From M3007 sp041736625 (GTDB lineage: Bacteria > Bacteroidota > Bacteroidia > Chitinophagales > Saprospiraceae), in the NCBI GenBank assembly GCA_041736625.1, contig JBGSTG010000114.1:1-47848 (forward strand): a stretch of DNA of 47,848 nt, in the 5' to 3' direction. The first letter of the stretch is position 1. Every line of letters starts with the position of its first letter. Positions 33,001 through 41,430 of the stretch are shown piece after piece. The translations under genes were made by a program, and so were the position numbers. Under the pieces are notes generated by a model. That model was not told where the DNA came from. It was given only the letters and a program-made list of their open reading frames with translations, and did not search any database.

Positions 33001-34580
33001 TTTTTATCTCTACCGATCCGGAACGCGATTCTCTTTCCTTTGAGGGAAAAACGGCGTTTTATGACCTGAAGTCCAGCCAGCTGAAAATCGGCGGTGTGCA
33101 AGTCGTGCAAACTGCCGACGCGTTTGTGTATCCTTCCGACGGCAACATCGAGATCCTGCCCGGCGGACGTATGGCCGAACTCGACTCCGCCACCATCGTG
33201 GCCGACCTTTCCAACCAATACCACACCATCAAACGCGCCAAAGTGCAGGTGGAAGGCAAAAAGCTGTACAAGGCCTCCGGTTATTACAAGTACGACATTC
33301 CGGGTTATGAACAGGAGATCTTTTTTCAGGACATTGTCGGACAGCGATTCGGCCCGGGCACCCCGGCCACCAAAGCCACCCGTACCACTGCCAGTGGGGC
33401 CATCGCGGTGGCCGACAGTTTCCGTATGGACGTCAAAACGTTTTTTCAGGGCGATATCGTGCTCAAGGCCAACCAGCAAAACCTGCGCTTCGAAGGGTAC
33501 GCCCAACTCGACGCGTCGGGATTGCCCAACAACCAGTGGTTCACCGTGCGTTCCGATATCGACAAGAATGATCCGCTGATCGAAATACGGAACACCAAAA
33601 ACATCGACGACGAACCCCTGCAAACCGGTTTCCTGCTCTCCAAGGAGTTTGGGTACGTGTACCCGCGTGTGTTGCTGCCTGCCTGGCAGCGGGTCGACCG
33701 GGTGCTGATCGATGCCGAAGGGTTTATCCGTTACGACGAAAAAACGGACAAGTTCGTTTTGGGCGACTCCCTCCGGGTGCTCGACCAGTCCCTTCGGGGC
33801 TCCCGCATGGTATTTGACAACAAAACACGTAAAATCCAGGCTGAAGGGCCGCTCAACCTCGGATCCGGTCTGAAGTACATGAAAGTGACCGGCACAGGAA
33901 CCTTACAGACGACCTTTCCTCCAGAGGAAGACACCACCGGCATTTTCGAGGTGCGCGGCGAGTTTATGACGGGCATCAACATCACCTTGCCCAAAGGGCT
34001 CACGGAGATCATGCTCAACGACCTCAAAGGATCCAGTTTCGATGCGCCGCCACCACCCGTGAATACCCAGCTGGCTTTTTACCAGCCAGCCTTGCACAAC
34101 CTGATCGCCAATGAAAGCGACCTCCAGGAAGCACTTGCCAACCTGCGGAACAACTTCGTCACCCTGCCCAAAAAAGAAAACACGTACACTCTTTTCCTGG
34201 GCAAACACGACGTGTTGTGGAACGAGGAATACCAGTCGTTCATCACCACCGACGATCGCCTTCCGCTGATTTCCATCAACGGCGACTACATCAGCAAAAA
34301 CATCACCGGGTTCGTCGAATACAAAATGCAAACCAACGACGACGACCGTTTTTACGTTTACCTCAAAGCGGGCAGCGTGTGGTATTTCCTGGGCTACCAG
34401 GCAGGTGTGATGAACGTTGCTTCCAGCAGCACCCAGTTCATGGACGCCCTGGCCGGTATGAAGGTCAAAGACACCCAATTTAAAATGTCTGACGGTGAGT
34501 TGTACGAAGTAGTACCCGCCAACCCGTCTTTGGCCAATGCTTTTATCGACCGGGTTCGTCAAGGAAGAAAGAGAAACTGA
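30060..34580 (+). CDS. Very large exported protein of unknown function (1506 residues)
   Basis: The protein begins with a signal peptide (MKKNQTKYALLLLLTCAWPF, cleavage near LAQ). Residues about 30-140 are helical; the remaining 1350 or so are dominated by alternating short strands and turns with many segments such as GKVEYLTADIESEDIVFKP, GSGLKYMKVTGTGTL and AEGPLNLGSG, suggesting a long repetitive beta-solenoid or beta-taco organisation, reminiscent of LptA/AsmA-like periplasmic bridges. I recognise no domain family, no membrane helix after the signal, and no T9SS sorting domain. It stands between prmA and a CoA-transferase gene. The upstream extension to 29982 crosses the palindromic repeat and is rejected. 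Confidence 0.85.
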   Translation: MKKNQTKYALLLLLTCAWPFLCLAQSGSKFSQNSNEFVDELGAFMTASKRPDLEESFAVFKKMQKAGRISEDKMQRIIGVANVLGAQRLTPFPYYRDYINAVSAALSNPDTTTFHRWHLLTEEAMAAVPAGKTKPISVFMEFSADYMEKQALKSGEGGSVTWMVIGGQRQFEYRDGEPLLRLDMVDLVGVRKTDSLLIRETSGVYSIYQREWRGTQGKIGWEMAGLDESVYAVLTEYVISAQKPLFTCDTAKLYYPLFFPNGPIDGRFEGHILVENKGAALQYPRFESFRKDLKITRFGEGIEYVGGFRLWGASVYGYGSADEPAQLTVYNKKREKSFYGTDDLFIIKREQTIIGEGVYAKLFMSGDSLFHPAVGLRVDIPNLSIHFTRGAKANERNPFYSSFYNMNLDAEKVSLYVLQDSLDIGSRTGTMKGAQQAVSFESTNRFDPAEYIRIQNIGSKNPIASLYNLTLKTGSNTVSDNAFAQELNPKFDYSSIQTLLAEMVSAGYINYYFDRHEIEIRDKLTLYALASQGKRDFDAIKIESTSTDANATLNLQTKITDIRDVENVELSARQRVGVKPDGNAIVLLENRDMRFDGRLFAGYALFHGRDMAFTYDKFEVAFDSVQTLDFYLPTDKVDTRNRPVAEAMNSSIEYVSGILLVDAPDNKSGKADLSIFPSLQSKKHSFVYYERPEIQGGAYKRDSFFFKLDPFSFNNLDAYQKEDLRFKGDMSPAAIFPNFRETIVVRDEDKSFGFVHRTPAAGYKTYLAKGNYTGEIDLSNKGFLGRGKVEYLTADIESEDIVFKPRQLTCTARKFFMEEDRKNAVKVPQAQGQEVAVNWLPYRDSMYVISKVKDFELFKAPGYTHKGVFILTPSGLKGDGVFDWSGGRLSARIIEYGPFQASSDTADLQIKALTGEGIVFDSRNVDGELDFDAQQGKFKANSAEASTSLPLNQYRTSMNEFTWDMRAQTITFKSDVNKPGFFISTDPERDSLSFEGKTAFYDLKSSQLKIGGVQVVQTADAFVYPSDGNIEILPGGRMAELDSATIVADLSNQYHTIKRAKVQVEGKKLYKASGYYKYDIPGYEQEIFFQDIVGQRFGPGTPATKATRTTASGAIAVADSFRMDVKTFFQGDIVLKANQQNLRFEGYAQLDASGLPNNQWFTVRSDIDKNDPLIEIRNTKNIDDEPLQTGFLLSKEFGYVYPRVLLPAWQRVDRVLIDAEGFIRYDEKTDKFVLGDSLRVLDQSLRGSRMVFDNKTRKIQAEGPLNLGSGLKYMKVTGTGTLQTTFPPEEDTTGIFEVRGEFMTGINITLPKGLTEIMLNDLKGSSFDAPPPPVNTQLAFYQPALHNLIANESDLQEALANLRNNFVTLPKKENTYTLFLGKHDVLWNEEYQSFITTDDRLPLISINGDYISKNITGFVEYKMQTNDDDRFYVYLKAGSVWYFLGYQAGVMNVASSSTQFMDALAGMKVKDTQFKMSDGELYEVVPANPSLANAFIDRVRQGRKRN

Positions 34581-34588
34581 TACCTTTG
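34581..34588 (+). promoter_or_regulatory. -7 promoter element TACCTTTG before CoA-transferase
   Basis: Perfect TAnnTTTG beginning directly after the TGA of the large exported protein and 23 bases before the ATG at 34612, so the CoA-transferase gene likely has its own promoter. Confidence 0.5.
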
Positions 34589-34611
34589 CGCGGCTTAAAA
34601 AAACGCGCCCA

Positions 34612-35901
34612 ATGAACAACCACAAACACTACGTTTCTCCCGACGAAGCCCTGCAACACGTCCAGTCCGGACACCGGGTATTTGTGCACGGCAGCGCCGT
34701 GACGCCCACTACGATGATGCGATCGCTCGCTGGCCAAAAAGACCGACTGCGCGATGTTGAGCTGGTCTTCATCAGCGTTTACGGCCCCATGTTTGTGGAC
34801 CAACCGGGTATGGAGGATCATTTTCGCATGAATACGATGTTCGTGAGTGCCTCCGTGCGCGAGGCAGTCAACAGTGGACGGGCGGATTTCATCCCCGTCT
34901 TTCTCAGCGAGATCCCCGAACTGTTCAAACGCCGGATACTGCCGCTCGACGGCGCCATTGTGCAGGTGTCGCCACCCGACAGCAACGGCTATTGCTCGCT
35001 GGGTCCATCTGTCGACGTAGCCCGCTCTGCCGTCAACACCGCCCGATACGTCATTGCCCAGATCAATCCCCAGGTGCCCCGCACCCACGGCGACAGTTTT
35101 ATGCACGTCAGCCAGTTCACGGCTATGTGCTACGTGGACGAGCCGCTGCACGAAGCCAGCTTTGGCGCTGAAATGGGCGAGGCAGAACTGCAGATCGGCG
35201 CCATCATCGCCGAAATGATCGACGACCGCAGTACTCTTCAGATGGGCATAGGCTCTATTCCCGACGCCGTGTTGCGCAAGCTGGGCAACCACAAGGATCT
35301 GGGCGTCCACACCGAAATGTTTTCAGACGGCATCATTGACCTGTGCGAAAAAGGGGTCATCACCAACAAGTACAAAGCCGTTCACCCCAACAAAACGGTC
35401 ACCGGCTTCGCTCTCGGCTCCCGCAAGCTGTATGACTATGTGCACGACAACCCGGCTTTCGTGTTTCTCGACATCGACTACGTGAACGAACCTTCCGTCA
35501 TCCGCCGGAACCCGAAGGTGGTGGCCATCAACAGCGCCATCGAAGTGGATCTCACCGGACAGGTGTGCGCCGACAGCATCGGCACCATCCAGTACAGCGG
35601 CATCGGCGGGCAAATGGACTTCATGCGCGGAGCTGCCCTCAGCGAGGGCGGGAAACCCATCCTGGCCCTCACCAGCCGCACCAAAAAAGGCCTGTCCCGC
35701 ATCACCCCCTACCTGAAACCGGGTGCCGGTGTGGTGACCACGCGCGGGCACGTGCACTACATCGTCACCGAATACGGCGTAGCGCCCATGTTTGGCCGAA
35801 ACCTGCGCCAACGGGCCAAAAGCCTCATCGATATTGCGCACCCCGACGACCGGGCGGTGCTGCACCAGTCCTGCCACGAGCGCTTCAAGATTTTTGTATA
35901 A
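34612..35901 (+). CDS. Acetyl-CoA hydrolase/transferase family protein
   Basis: The 429-residue protein has the acetyl-CoA hydrolase/4-hydroxybutyrate CoA-transferase pattern: QVSPPDSNGYCSLGPSVD, the GIGSIPDAVLRKL motif, the catalytic Glu235 in GVHTEMFSDG that forms the acyl-glutamyl intermediate, and GIGGQMDFMRGA near the C-terminus. It moves CoA between short acyl groups such as acetate, succinate or 4-hydroxybutyrate; the exact donor cannot be read. Its link to the acylation genes at 17-20 kb is functional only, not positional. It converges with the esterase gene with 12 bases between. Confidence 0.9.
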   Translation: MNNHKHYVSPDEALQHVQSGHRVFVHGSAVTPTTMMRSLAGQKDRLRDVELVFISVYGPMFVDQPGMEDHFRMNTMFVSASVREAVNSGRADFIPVFLSEIPELFKRRILPLDGAIVQVSPPDSNGYCSLGPSVDVARSAVNTARYVIAQINPQVPRTHGDSFMHVSQFTAMCYVDEPLHEASFGAEMGEAELQIGAIIAEMIDDRSTLQMGIGSIPDAVLRKLGNHKDLGVHTEMFSDGIIDLCEKGVITNKYKAVHPNKTVTGFALGSRKLYDYVHDNPAFVFLDIDYVNEPSVIRRNPKVVAINSAIEVDLTGQVCADSIGTIQYSGIGGQMDFMRGAALSEGGKPILALTSRTKKGLSRITPYLKPGAGVVTTRGHVHYIVTEYGVAPMFGRNLRQRAKSLIDIAHPDDRAVLHQSCHERFKIFV

Positions 35902-35913
35902 ACGCGCTTTTGT

Positions 35914-37047
35914 TTATTGTTTGACGAACGGCTTCCCAACGCGTCCCTGCTCCCCATCGACAAGCAGCCAGTAAAGCCCATCGGCCAGATCCCCCACGGC
36001 AATGGTGGCGGTATCGCCCGTCCAGGCGCCTTGCAATACGAGCGCTCCCGTGCTGTTGAATATGGCGTAACGCGTCAAACCGGTATGTTCCGGTAGACGA
36101 ACATACAAACGATCGGTCACCGGGTTGGGAAACACCTGCACCTGTGTTGGCGTGGGCGTCTGTTCCGTTCCTACCGGCATATTCAAACGAAAACGGTTGA
36201 AAAATCGCCATATCTCCACGCTGGCGTTGAAATCCTGGATGGTCACCCCGATGGTCGTATCCGCGCCCGGCCACGTGTGTCCACCGTTTTCTACGCGGTA
36301 GAGGGCCACTTCTGTGTTGTCGTCGCAGTTCCGATAGTCAATGCGGATGGCGGTGCAACCGTCGTTTGGCGCCACATCCGGCACTACGGTGGTGTCGGCG
36401 ATCAACGCACACTGGTTGTTGCCCACCCAGAACCGGACGACCGTGTCGATGGGCAGGCTGATGAGCGCCAGGCCGTTGTATGGCACGACAGGGTCGGCAG
36501 TACCGTGAATCTCCATGACGGCCACCGACCTGCCCGGGTTGCACTGGGGCCTGTAAGCGGGCACCATGCTGCCGGTAACGGAAGCTACTGCAGCTATGCG
36601 GTCATTCAGTTCACAGGCCAGGCGGTAGCTCATGAAACCGCCGTTCGACATGCCGCAGGCGTACACGCGATTGGTGTCGAGGGTGTAGCGGGCCGACAAC
36701 TCGTCGATCAAAGCGCCCAGGAACCCCACATCGTCGGCCATACTGCCGAAAAACCAGCCGACATTCCAGGAGTTGTCGATCCCGTTGGGATAACATACCA
36801 GGAAACCGGCGGAATCGGCCACGGCGTTCATGCCGGAGTAGAACTCCTGTTCCAGGGCGTTGGAGGTGAAGCCGTGCAGGTTGAATACCAGTGGCGCTGC
36901 TTTGGCCGGGTTGTATCCGGCGGGTACGTACAACCGGAAATTGCGCTGCAGCCCGTTGTGTAAAAGGGTGTCCACGATGGTCTGCTGTGCGGATACGACC
37001 GAGGCGGCCAAAATCGCCAGGGCGGCGGTAATTGTTCTGATTTTCAT
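35914..37047 (-). CDS. Secreted PHB depolymerase/feruloyl esterase-like enzyme with T9SS sorting domain
   Basis: The 377-residue protein has a signal peptide (ending VVSAQQ), an esterase domain of the LpqC/poly(3-hydroxybutyrate) depolymerase family and a type A T9SS C-terminal domain. Catalytic residues are Ser134 (GMSNGG), Asp185 (HGTADPVVPY) and His257 (NGGHTWPG). The sorting domain starts near residue 305 (VQVFPNPVTDRLYVRL) and ends GRVGKPFVKQ, so the enzyme is exported across the outer membrane by the type IX system and probably attached to the surface or released. Likely substrates are ester-linked polymers; specificity is unknown. Confidence 0.92.
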   Translation of the reverse strand: MKIRTITAALAILAASVVSAQQTIVDTLLHNGLQRNFRLYVPAGYNPAKAAPLVFNLHGFTSNALEQEFYSGMNAVADSAGFLVCYPNGIDNSWNVGWFFGSMADDVGFLGALIDELSARYTLDTNRVYACGMSNGGFMSYRLACELNDRIAAVASVTGSMVPAYRPQCNPGRSVAVMEIHGTADPVVPYNGLALISLPIDTVVRFWVGNNQCALIADTTVVPDVAPNDGCTAIRIDYRNCDDNTEVALYRVENGGHTWPGADTTIGVTIQDFNASVEIWRFFNRFRLNMPVGTEQTPTPTQVQVFPNPVTDRLYVRLPEHTGLTRYAIFNSTGALVLQGAWTGDTATIAVGDLADGLYWLLVDGEQGRVGKPFVKQ

Positions 37048-37109
37048 AGGTTGAACAAATGATATTGTGATCGATGCCGTTTGTCAGGCCGCTTTCATCC
37101 GGAACCGGA

Positions 37110-38129
37110 TTACCGGATCATTTTCTCGTCCATTCCGCCAAACAGTGCGTCCTTAACACCATCCGAACGCAGGAAATCGTGAGGGAAACCCATCTCGACG
37201 GCGCTCACGGCGTCGAGTTTCTCCAGGGCATCCTGCGGCATGGCCCAATCGAGGCAGCCGAGCGTTTGTTCTATTTGTTCGGCGGTGCGGGCGCCGATGA
37301 TGGGCAAGACGGTGAGGCCCGGGTCGCGTTGGCGGCTCCAGTTGATCGCCACCTGGGCGGGCGGTTTGCCGAGCTCGTCCGCCACTGTCTGGACGACCTG
37401 GGCAATGTCGTTGGCGCGGTCGCTGCGACGCGCGCTGTTTTCTTTCACGCGTCCCGCTTCGCCTTTGAGGTATTTCCCGGTGAGTACACCGCCGCCGAGG
37501 GCGCCCCAGGGGGTTACGGCCAGGCCCATGGCGGCGGCCATGGGCAACAGGTCGCGCTCGGGGGTGCGCTGGAGGAGGGAGTATTCGATCTGCAACCCGG
37601 CGTAGGCGGTCCACCCGCGCAGGTCGGCCATGGTATTGGCCCGGCTGACGATCCAGGCAGGGGTATCCGAGACGCCGATGTAGAGCACCTTGCCGCTGCG
37701 GATGAGGTCGTCGAGCCCGCGCATCACTTCGTCCACCGGGGTGAAGCTATCCCAGGCGTGCACCCACAGCAGGTCGATGAATTCGGTTTGCAGGCGGCGC
37801 AGGCTGTCTTCCACCGAACGCATCATGTTTTTGCGGTGGTTTCCGACGAAGTTGAGGTCTCCCAGGCGGTCGCGCAGGCTGAATTTGGTCGCCAGGACAA
37901 AGTGGTGCCGGTCTTGTGCGATGAACTCGCCCAGCCATCGTTCGCTGGTTCCTTCGGTGTACCGGTTGGCGGTGTCCAGAAAATTACCGCCGGCGTTGGC
38001 GAATGCTTCGAAAACCCGTAGGCTCTCCGTCCGGTCCGACCCCCAGTTCCATTCGGTTCCGAAGGTCATGGTGCCCAGGCACAATTCTGATACGCGGAGG
38101 CCGGAGCGTCCGAAAAGGCGATAATTCAT
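37110..38129 (-). CDS. Aldo/keto reductase
   Basis: The 339-residue protein has the aldo-keto reductase tetrad region: LDTANRYTEG with Asp52 and Tyr57, LATKFSL with Lys82, and LLWVHAWD with the His. The NADPH-binding C-terminal part VLPIIGARTAEQIEQTLG is also present. It belongs to the YghZ/voltage-channel-beta-like group with oxidoreductases of unknown substrate. Its ATG overlaps the stop of the upstream small membrane-protein gene by four bases, so the two are translationally coupled. Confidence 0.92.
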   Translation of the reverse strand: MNYRLFGRSGLRVSELCLGTMTFGTEWNWGSDRTESLRVFEAFANAGGNFLDTANRYTEGTSERWLGEFIAQDRHHFVLATKFSLRDRLGDLNFVGNHRKNMMRSVEDSLRRLQTEFIDLLWVHAWDSFTPVDEVMRGLDDLIRSGKVLYIGVSDTPAWIVSRANTMADLRGWTAYAGLQIEYSLLQRTPERDLLPMAAAMGLAVTPWGALGGGVLTGKYLKGEAGRVKENSARRSDRANDIAQVVQTVADELGKPPAQVAINWSRQRDPGLTVLPIIGARTAEQIEQTLGCLDWAMPQDALEKLDAVSAVEMGFPHDFLRSDGVKDALFGGMDEKMIR

Positions 38130-38521
38130 TGCAGTATCTCGACTTTATACACCAGGTAATCGGTTTTGCCCTGCCAGGGCATGGAATTGATTTTCTCGCG
38201 GTAGTAGCACTTTACCTGCTTGCCTTCGCACTGTTGGAGTTCAAAGAAGGTTTTAGAGTCGACCACTGAAAAATCCCAGGTGCTCTGGGAGGTCATCATC
38301 GAACTGCCGGACAGGTGCAGCTGACCCTCGTAGGTTTTGAACACAATGCCCACCCGGGAAATTTTGAACAATGTTCCGGAGCGCGAGCCTTCGCTCACGT
38401 TGTAGTTGCTCCAAAGGAAGTAGCCGATAAGGCTCAGGATGAGCACGGTCAGACCGATCCACAGGACGCGGCGCAGGATCCTGCCTGTAGTTGTTTTGAT
38501 TTTTTCCAGTGTCTCGTTCAT
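38126..38521 (-). CDS. Small single-pass membrane protein
   Basis: The 131-residue protein has a basic N-terminus, one membrane helix (residues about 19-42) and a conserved-looking extracytoplasmic part (SEGSRSGTLFKISRVGIVFKTYEGQLHL), then a CEGKQVKCYYREK segment with two cysteines. This type is widespread in Bacteroidota and is sometimes labelled 6-phosphogluconate dehydrogenase in databases, a label the sequence does not support. It is coupled to the downstream aldo/keto reductase by a four-base overlap. Function unknown. Confidence 0.82.
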   Translation of the reverse strand: MNETLEKIKTTTGRILRRVLWIGLTVLILSLIGYFLWSNYNVSEGSRSGTLFKISRVGIVFKTYEGQLHLSGSSMMTSQSTWDFSVVDSKTFFELQQCEGKQVKCYYREKINSMPWQGKTDYLVYKVEILQ

Positions 38522-38577
38522 ACGGTTTTGTTTTGTGCTGTAAAGATGCGAAAAAGATCAGAGCTCCGAACAAGCGC

Positions 38578-39336
38578 CTACACGCCTTTTTGGGTTTCCC
38601 AAATTTGCACATGCAACCGGTCGGTATAATTAAAGCCGTGCAACTTGCACACCTCCACCAGCCATTCCCGGCGCATGGCCAGTGCCTCGCGGGTAATGCC
38701 CTCCGGCATGAGCCACACTTTATCCGGGGAGATGGCATAGCGGGCGACGAGCTGGAGCACTTCTGCCATATCCGCCGGATCGGCGATCACAAACTTGAAT
38801 CCGGCTTTGGGGCTGGCGGCAAAAAAGTGCAGCGCAGCGGGTCGCTCGCGGAGGCGACGTGCATTTCCGCTGTTTTCCAGTTTGGGAGAGGCGTTGTACT
38901 GGTCGACCCGGGCGTCGAAGTCCGGCGTGGGCATGTACGTAGCGTTGGTTTCCACCTCGAAACGGAAAGCCCCGTCTTTGGCCTTTAACAACCCCATCAG
39001 GGCGGCAAGTGCCGCTTGTTGCATCATGGGTTCTCCGCCGGTAAGCACCACGTTTTTACAGGGAAATGCGGCAATCCGGCCGGCGATTTCCTCAACAGCG
39101 CAGCGGGCAATCCAATCCTTTTTGTCGAATTTTTGGTATTCCGGGTCGGCGTCATTGACATGCGAAAAGGGCGTGCCGGCCCAGTTCCAGGTGTAATCGG
39201 TATCGCACCACACGCAGTGCAGGTTGCACAGGCTGGTGCGCACGAACACGGAAGGGCGGCCCATGTTTCGCCCTTCGCCCTGGATGGTGTAGAAAATTTC
39301 GGGCTCGCCGTGGAGTCGGGCAAGTTTGAGGAGCAC
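38578..39336 (-). CDS. queE: 7-carboxy-7-deazaguanine synthase
   Basis: The 252-residue radical SAM enzyme has the iron-sulfur Cys set Cys37, Cys41 and Cys44 (CNLHCVWC), FYTIQGEG near the N-terminus, VVLTGGEPMMQ, and FEVETNAT. This is the QueE pattern, which makes 7-carboxy-7-deazaguanine for queuosine synthesis. Other queuosine genes are not in the window. It starts six bases after the stop of the NlpC/P60 gene upstream, so the two may be co-transcribed although functionally unrelated. Confidence 0.93.
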   Translation of the reverse strand: MLLKLARLHGEPEIFYTIQGEGRNMGRPSVFVRTSLCNLHCVWCDTDYTWNWAGTPFSHVNDADPEYQKFDKKDWIARCAVEEIAGRIAAFPCKNVVLTGGEPMMQQAALAALMGLLKAKDGAFRFEVETNATYMPTPDFDARVDQYNASPKLENSGNARRLRERPAALHFFAASPKAGFKFVIADPADMAEVLQLVARYAISPDKVWLMPEGITREALAMRREWLVEVCKLHGFNYTDRLHVQIWETQKGV

Positions 39337-39342
39337 GGGCGC

Positions 39343-40209
39343 TTACCGGTTTTCGTTGAAAAGAGCGAACTGATTGGCGGAAGGGTCGGCCGATGCCTCT
39401 TTTTCCGAAAGGCCGGCATCGGCTTCGGGGTCGTCGGGCAGTATGCGTTTGATGATGCGGAGCTGGTGGGTGTACCGCTTTTGTTCCTGGCTGAAGATGC
39501 CGAAGTGGTCAAACTTGTCGATGCGCACCTTCCCGTTGGCGTGGATCACGTGGCAGTCGGGCAATACAATGCCTACGTGGCCGATGTTTCCCCTTCCGTT
39601 GTCGAAAAAAGCGAGATCGCCGGCCTGGCACTGCTGGGTAAAATCTACCGCCCGGCCCTGGGTTACCTGTTGGTAGGCGTCGCGCAGGAGGCGCACACCG
39701 GCAATTTTGTACACCATCTGGGTCAGGCCCGAACAGTCGATGCCGAAGGGTGAGCGGCCACCCCACATGTAAGGCGCGTTCAGGTACCGGCGGGCCAGTT
39801 TGATGATCCAATCGCCGTTGGGCGCGATCTGACCCTGGCCAACGACCGAGCCGGAGAACTGGTACGATTGGTCGCCCAGTTGGCAGCGCAAACCATCAAA
39901 CCGGGGGAGCACGGCGCCCATGGTCAGGGGGATGAAATGATCTGCCGCCATCAGCCCTTCCACCAGCGACAGGTTGACGGCCTGATGATCCTGATAGTCG
40001 TCGTATTCACTGGGCGTAAGCGGTTTGACTTGCTGATCGTGTATCCACCCGGTGTAACCGTCCCACGCGCATGCGATCAAAAGCCAGTGGCCGCGCGCGT
40101 CCTGCACTTCGGCCGTTTCGCCGAACAGGAGCTGGGAGGTCATCTCACTTTTGTGCGAGGGATCGGCCCGGAGTGGGGCGAGGCTGACCTGGCAGGCGAC
40201 GAATTTCAT
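39343..40209 (-). CDS. NlpC/P60 (C40) peptidase with SH3-like N-terminal domains
   Basis: The 288-residue protein has an SH3b-like region at about residues 1-65 and a second at about 70-125, then an NlpC/P60 domain with the catalytic Cys159 (GIDCSGL), His211 (NIGHVGI) and a third polar residue near HANG (about 225). These enzymes cut D-Glu-diaminopimelate bonds in wall peptides. No signal peptide is visible, so it may act on imported muropeptides in the cytoplasm, like YkfC-type enzymes. A TACCTTTG element is at 40229-40236. Confidence 0.9.
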   Translation of the reverse strand: MKFVACQVSLAPLRADPSHKSEMTSQLLFGETAEVQDARGHWLLIACAWDGYTGWIHDQQVKPLTPSEYDDYQDHQAVNLSLVEGLMAADHFIPLTMGAVLPRFDGLRCQLGDQSYQFSGSVVGQGQIAPNGDWIIKLARRYLNAPYMWGGRSPFGIDCSGLTQMVYKIAGVRLLRDAYQQVTQGRAVDFTQQCQAGDLAFFDNGRGNIGHVGIVLPDCHVIHANGKVRIDKFDHFGIFSQEQKRYTHQLRIIKRILPDDPEADAGLSEKEASADPSANQFALFNENR

Positions 40210-40228
40210 AAGCAGTAAATGGCTGCTT

Positions 40229-40236
40229 CAAAGGTA
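40229..40236 (-). promoter_or_regulatory. -7 promoter element TACCTTTG before NlpC/P60 gene
   Basis: Perfect TAnnTTTG on the minus strand, 19 bases before the ATG at 40209. Confidence 0.55.
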
Positions 40237-40301
40237 ATGAGATGCCTGCAACATTAGCAAGCGATGCGGGATATAGATTTTATAAAGCGGTGGTCCCGTT
40301 T

Positions 40302-41384
40302 TCAGAAATACCGGAAATCCATACCCGGCTGAATTTTCAGCAGCGACTCGTAGATGAGGCGGATGAGGTTGCTCACATCGTCCTTGTGCACCATTTCCAC
40401 CGTAGTGTGCATGTAGCGCAGGGGCAGGGAGATGAGCGCCGAGGCGACTCCGCCGTTGGAATAGGCGAAGGCGTCGGTGTCGGTGCCGGTGTACCGGGAG
40501 GCGGCTTCGCGCTGGAAGGGGATGTTTTGTTTTTCAGCTGCGTCGATGATGAGATCGAGCAGGCGGTTGTGCACGGCTGGCGCATAGGTGACGGTGGGCC
40601 CCAGGCCGCAGCGCACGTCGCCGAATTTTTTCATGCTGATCATCGGCGTGTGGGTGTCGTGCGTCACGTCGGTTACGATAGCCAGGTGGGGGCGGATGGT
40701 TTCGGCGATCATCTGGGCGCCGTGCAGCCCCACTTCTTCCTGCACCGAGTTCACGACGTACAGCGTGAAGGGCAGGGTGATGCTGTTTTCGCGCAGCAAC
40801 CGCGCCACCTGGGCCACGCTGAACCCGCCGATGCGGTTGTCGAGCGCGCGACCGATGTAGTAGCGCTCGTTGAGGATGGCGAATTCATCCTGGTAGGTCA
40901 CCACACAACCCACGTGTACGCCCATGGAGAGTACTTCGTCGCGGTCTTTGGCGCCAATGTCAATGGTGATGTTGTCGAGCGCCGGGGTGATGTTCGAATC
41001 TTTATCGATTCGGGTGTGGATGGCCGGCCACCCGAAAACGCCTTCGATCACCCCGCCGTGGCGTTTGTGGATGAACACGCGCTTGGCAGGGGCGATCATG
41101 TGGTCGCTGCCGCCGTTCCGGATGACGTGAATAAAACCGTCGTCGGTGATGTAATTGACAAACCAGGAGATCTCGTCAGCGTGGCCTTCGATGACCACGC
41201 GGTAGTCCATGCCCGGATTGATAATGCCGTAAGCGGTGCCGTAGGTGTCGAGTTTCCAGTCGTCTATGTATGGCTTGAGGTATTCGAGCCAGATTTTCTG
41301 CCCGGGCGCTTCGAAGCCTGTCGGGCTGGCGTTATTGAGGTATCGGCGAAGGAAATCTTCAGCCGCGTCGTTCAAAACCTGCAT
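40302..41384 (-). CDS. M42 family metallo-aminopeptidase
   Basis: The 360-residue protein has the M42 metal-binding set: GHADEISW with His68, GRALDNRIGG, NSVQEEVGLHGA with the catalytic Glu, VTDVTHD, and the C-terminal His in RYMHTTVEMV. Members are cytoplasmic dinuclear-metal aminopeptidases forming tetrahedral dodecamers. It follows pyrE on the minus strand after 46 bases and may be co-transcribed with it. Confidence 0.92.
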   Translation of the reverse strand: MQVLNDAAEDFLRRYLNNASPTGFEAPGQKIWLEYLKPYIDDWKLDTYGTAYGIINPGMDYRVVIEGHADEISWFVNYITDDGFIHVIRNGGSDHMIAPAKRVFIHKRHGGVIEGVFGWPAIHTRIDKDSNITPALDNITIDIGAKDRDEVLSMGVHVGCVVTYQDEFAILNERYYIGRALDNRIGGFSVAQVARLLRENSITLPFTLYVVNSVQEEVGLHGAQMIAETIRPHLAIVTDVTHDTHTPMISMKKFGDVRCGLGPTVTYAPAVHNRLLDLIIDAAEKQNIPFQREAASRYTGTDTDAFAYSNGGVASALISLPLRYMHTTVEMVHKDDVSNLIRLIYESLLKIQPGMDFRYF

Positions 41385-41430
41385 TGGATTAAGCGGTTCG
41401 ATATGAATGTAGTGTGATTTGGTTCAGGGT

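Noticed and set aside
34612..35901. CoA-transferase as part of the acetylation operon
   Set aside because: It is more than 13 kb away from the deacetylase/acetyltransferase genes and has its own promoter element; only a metabolic link is possible.
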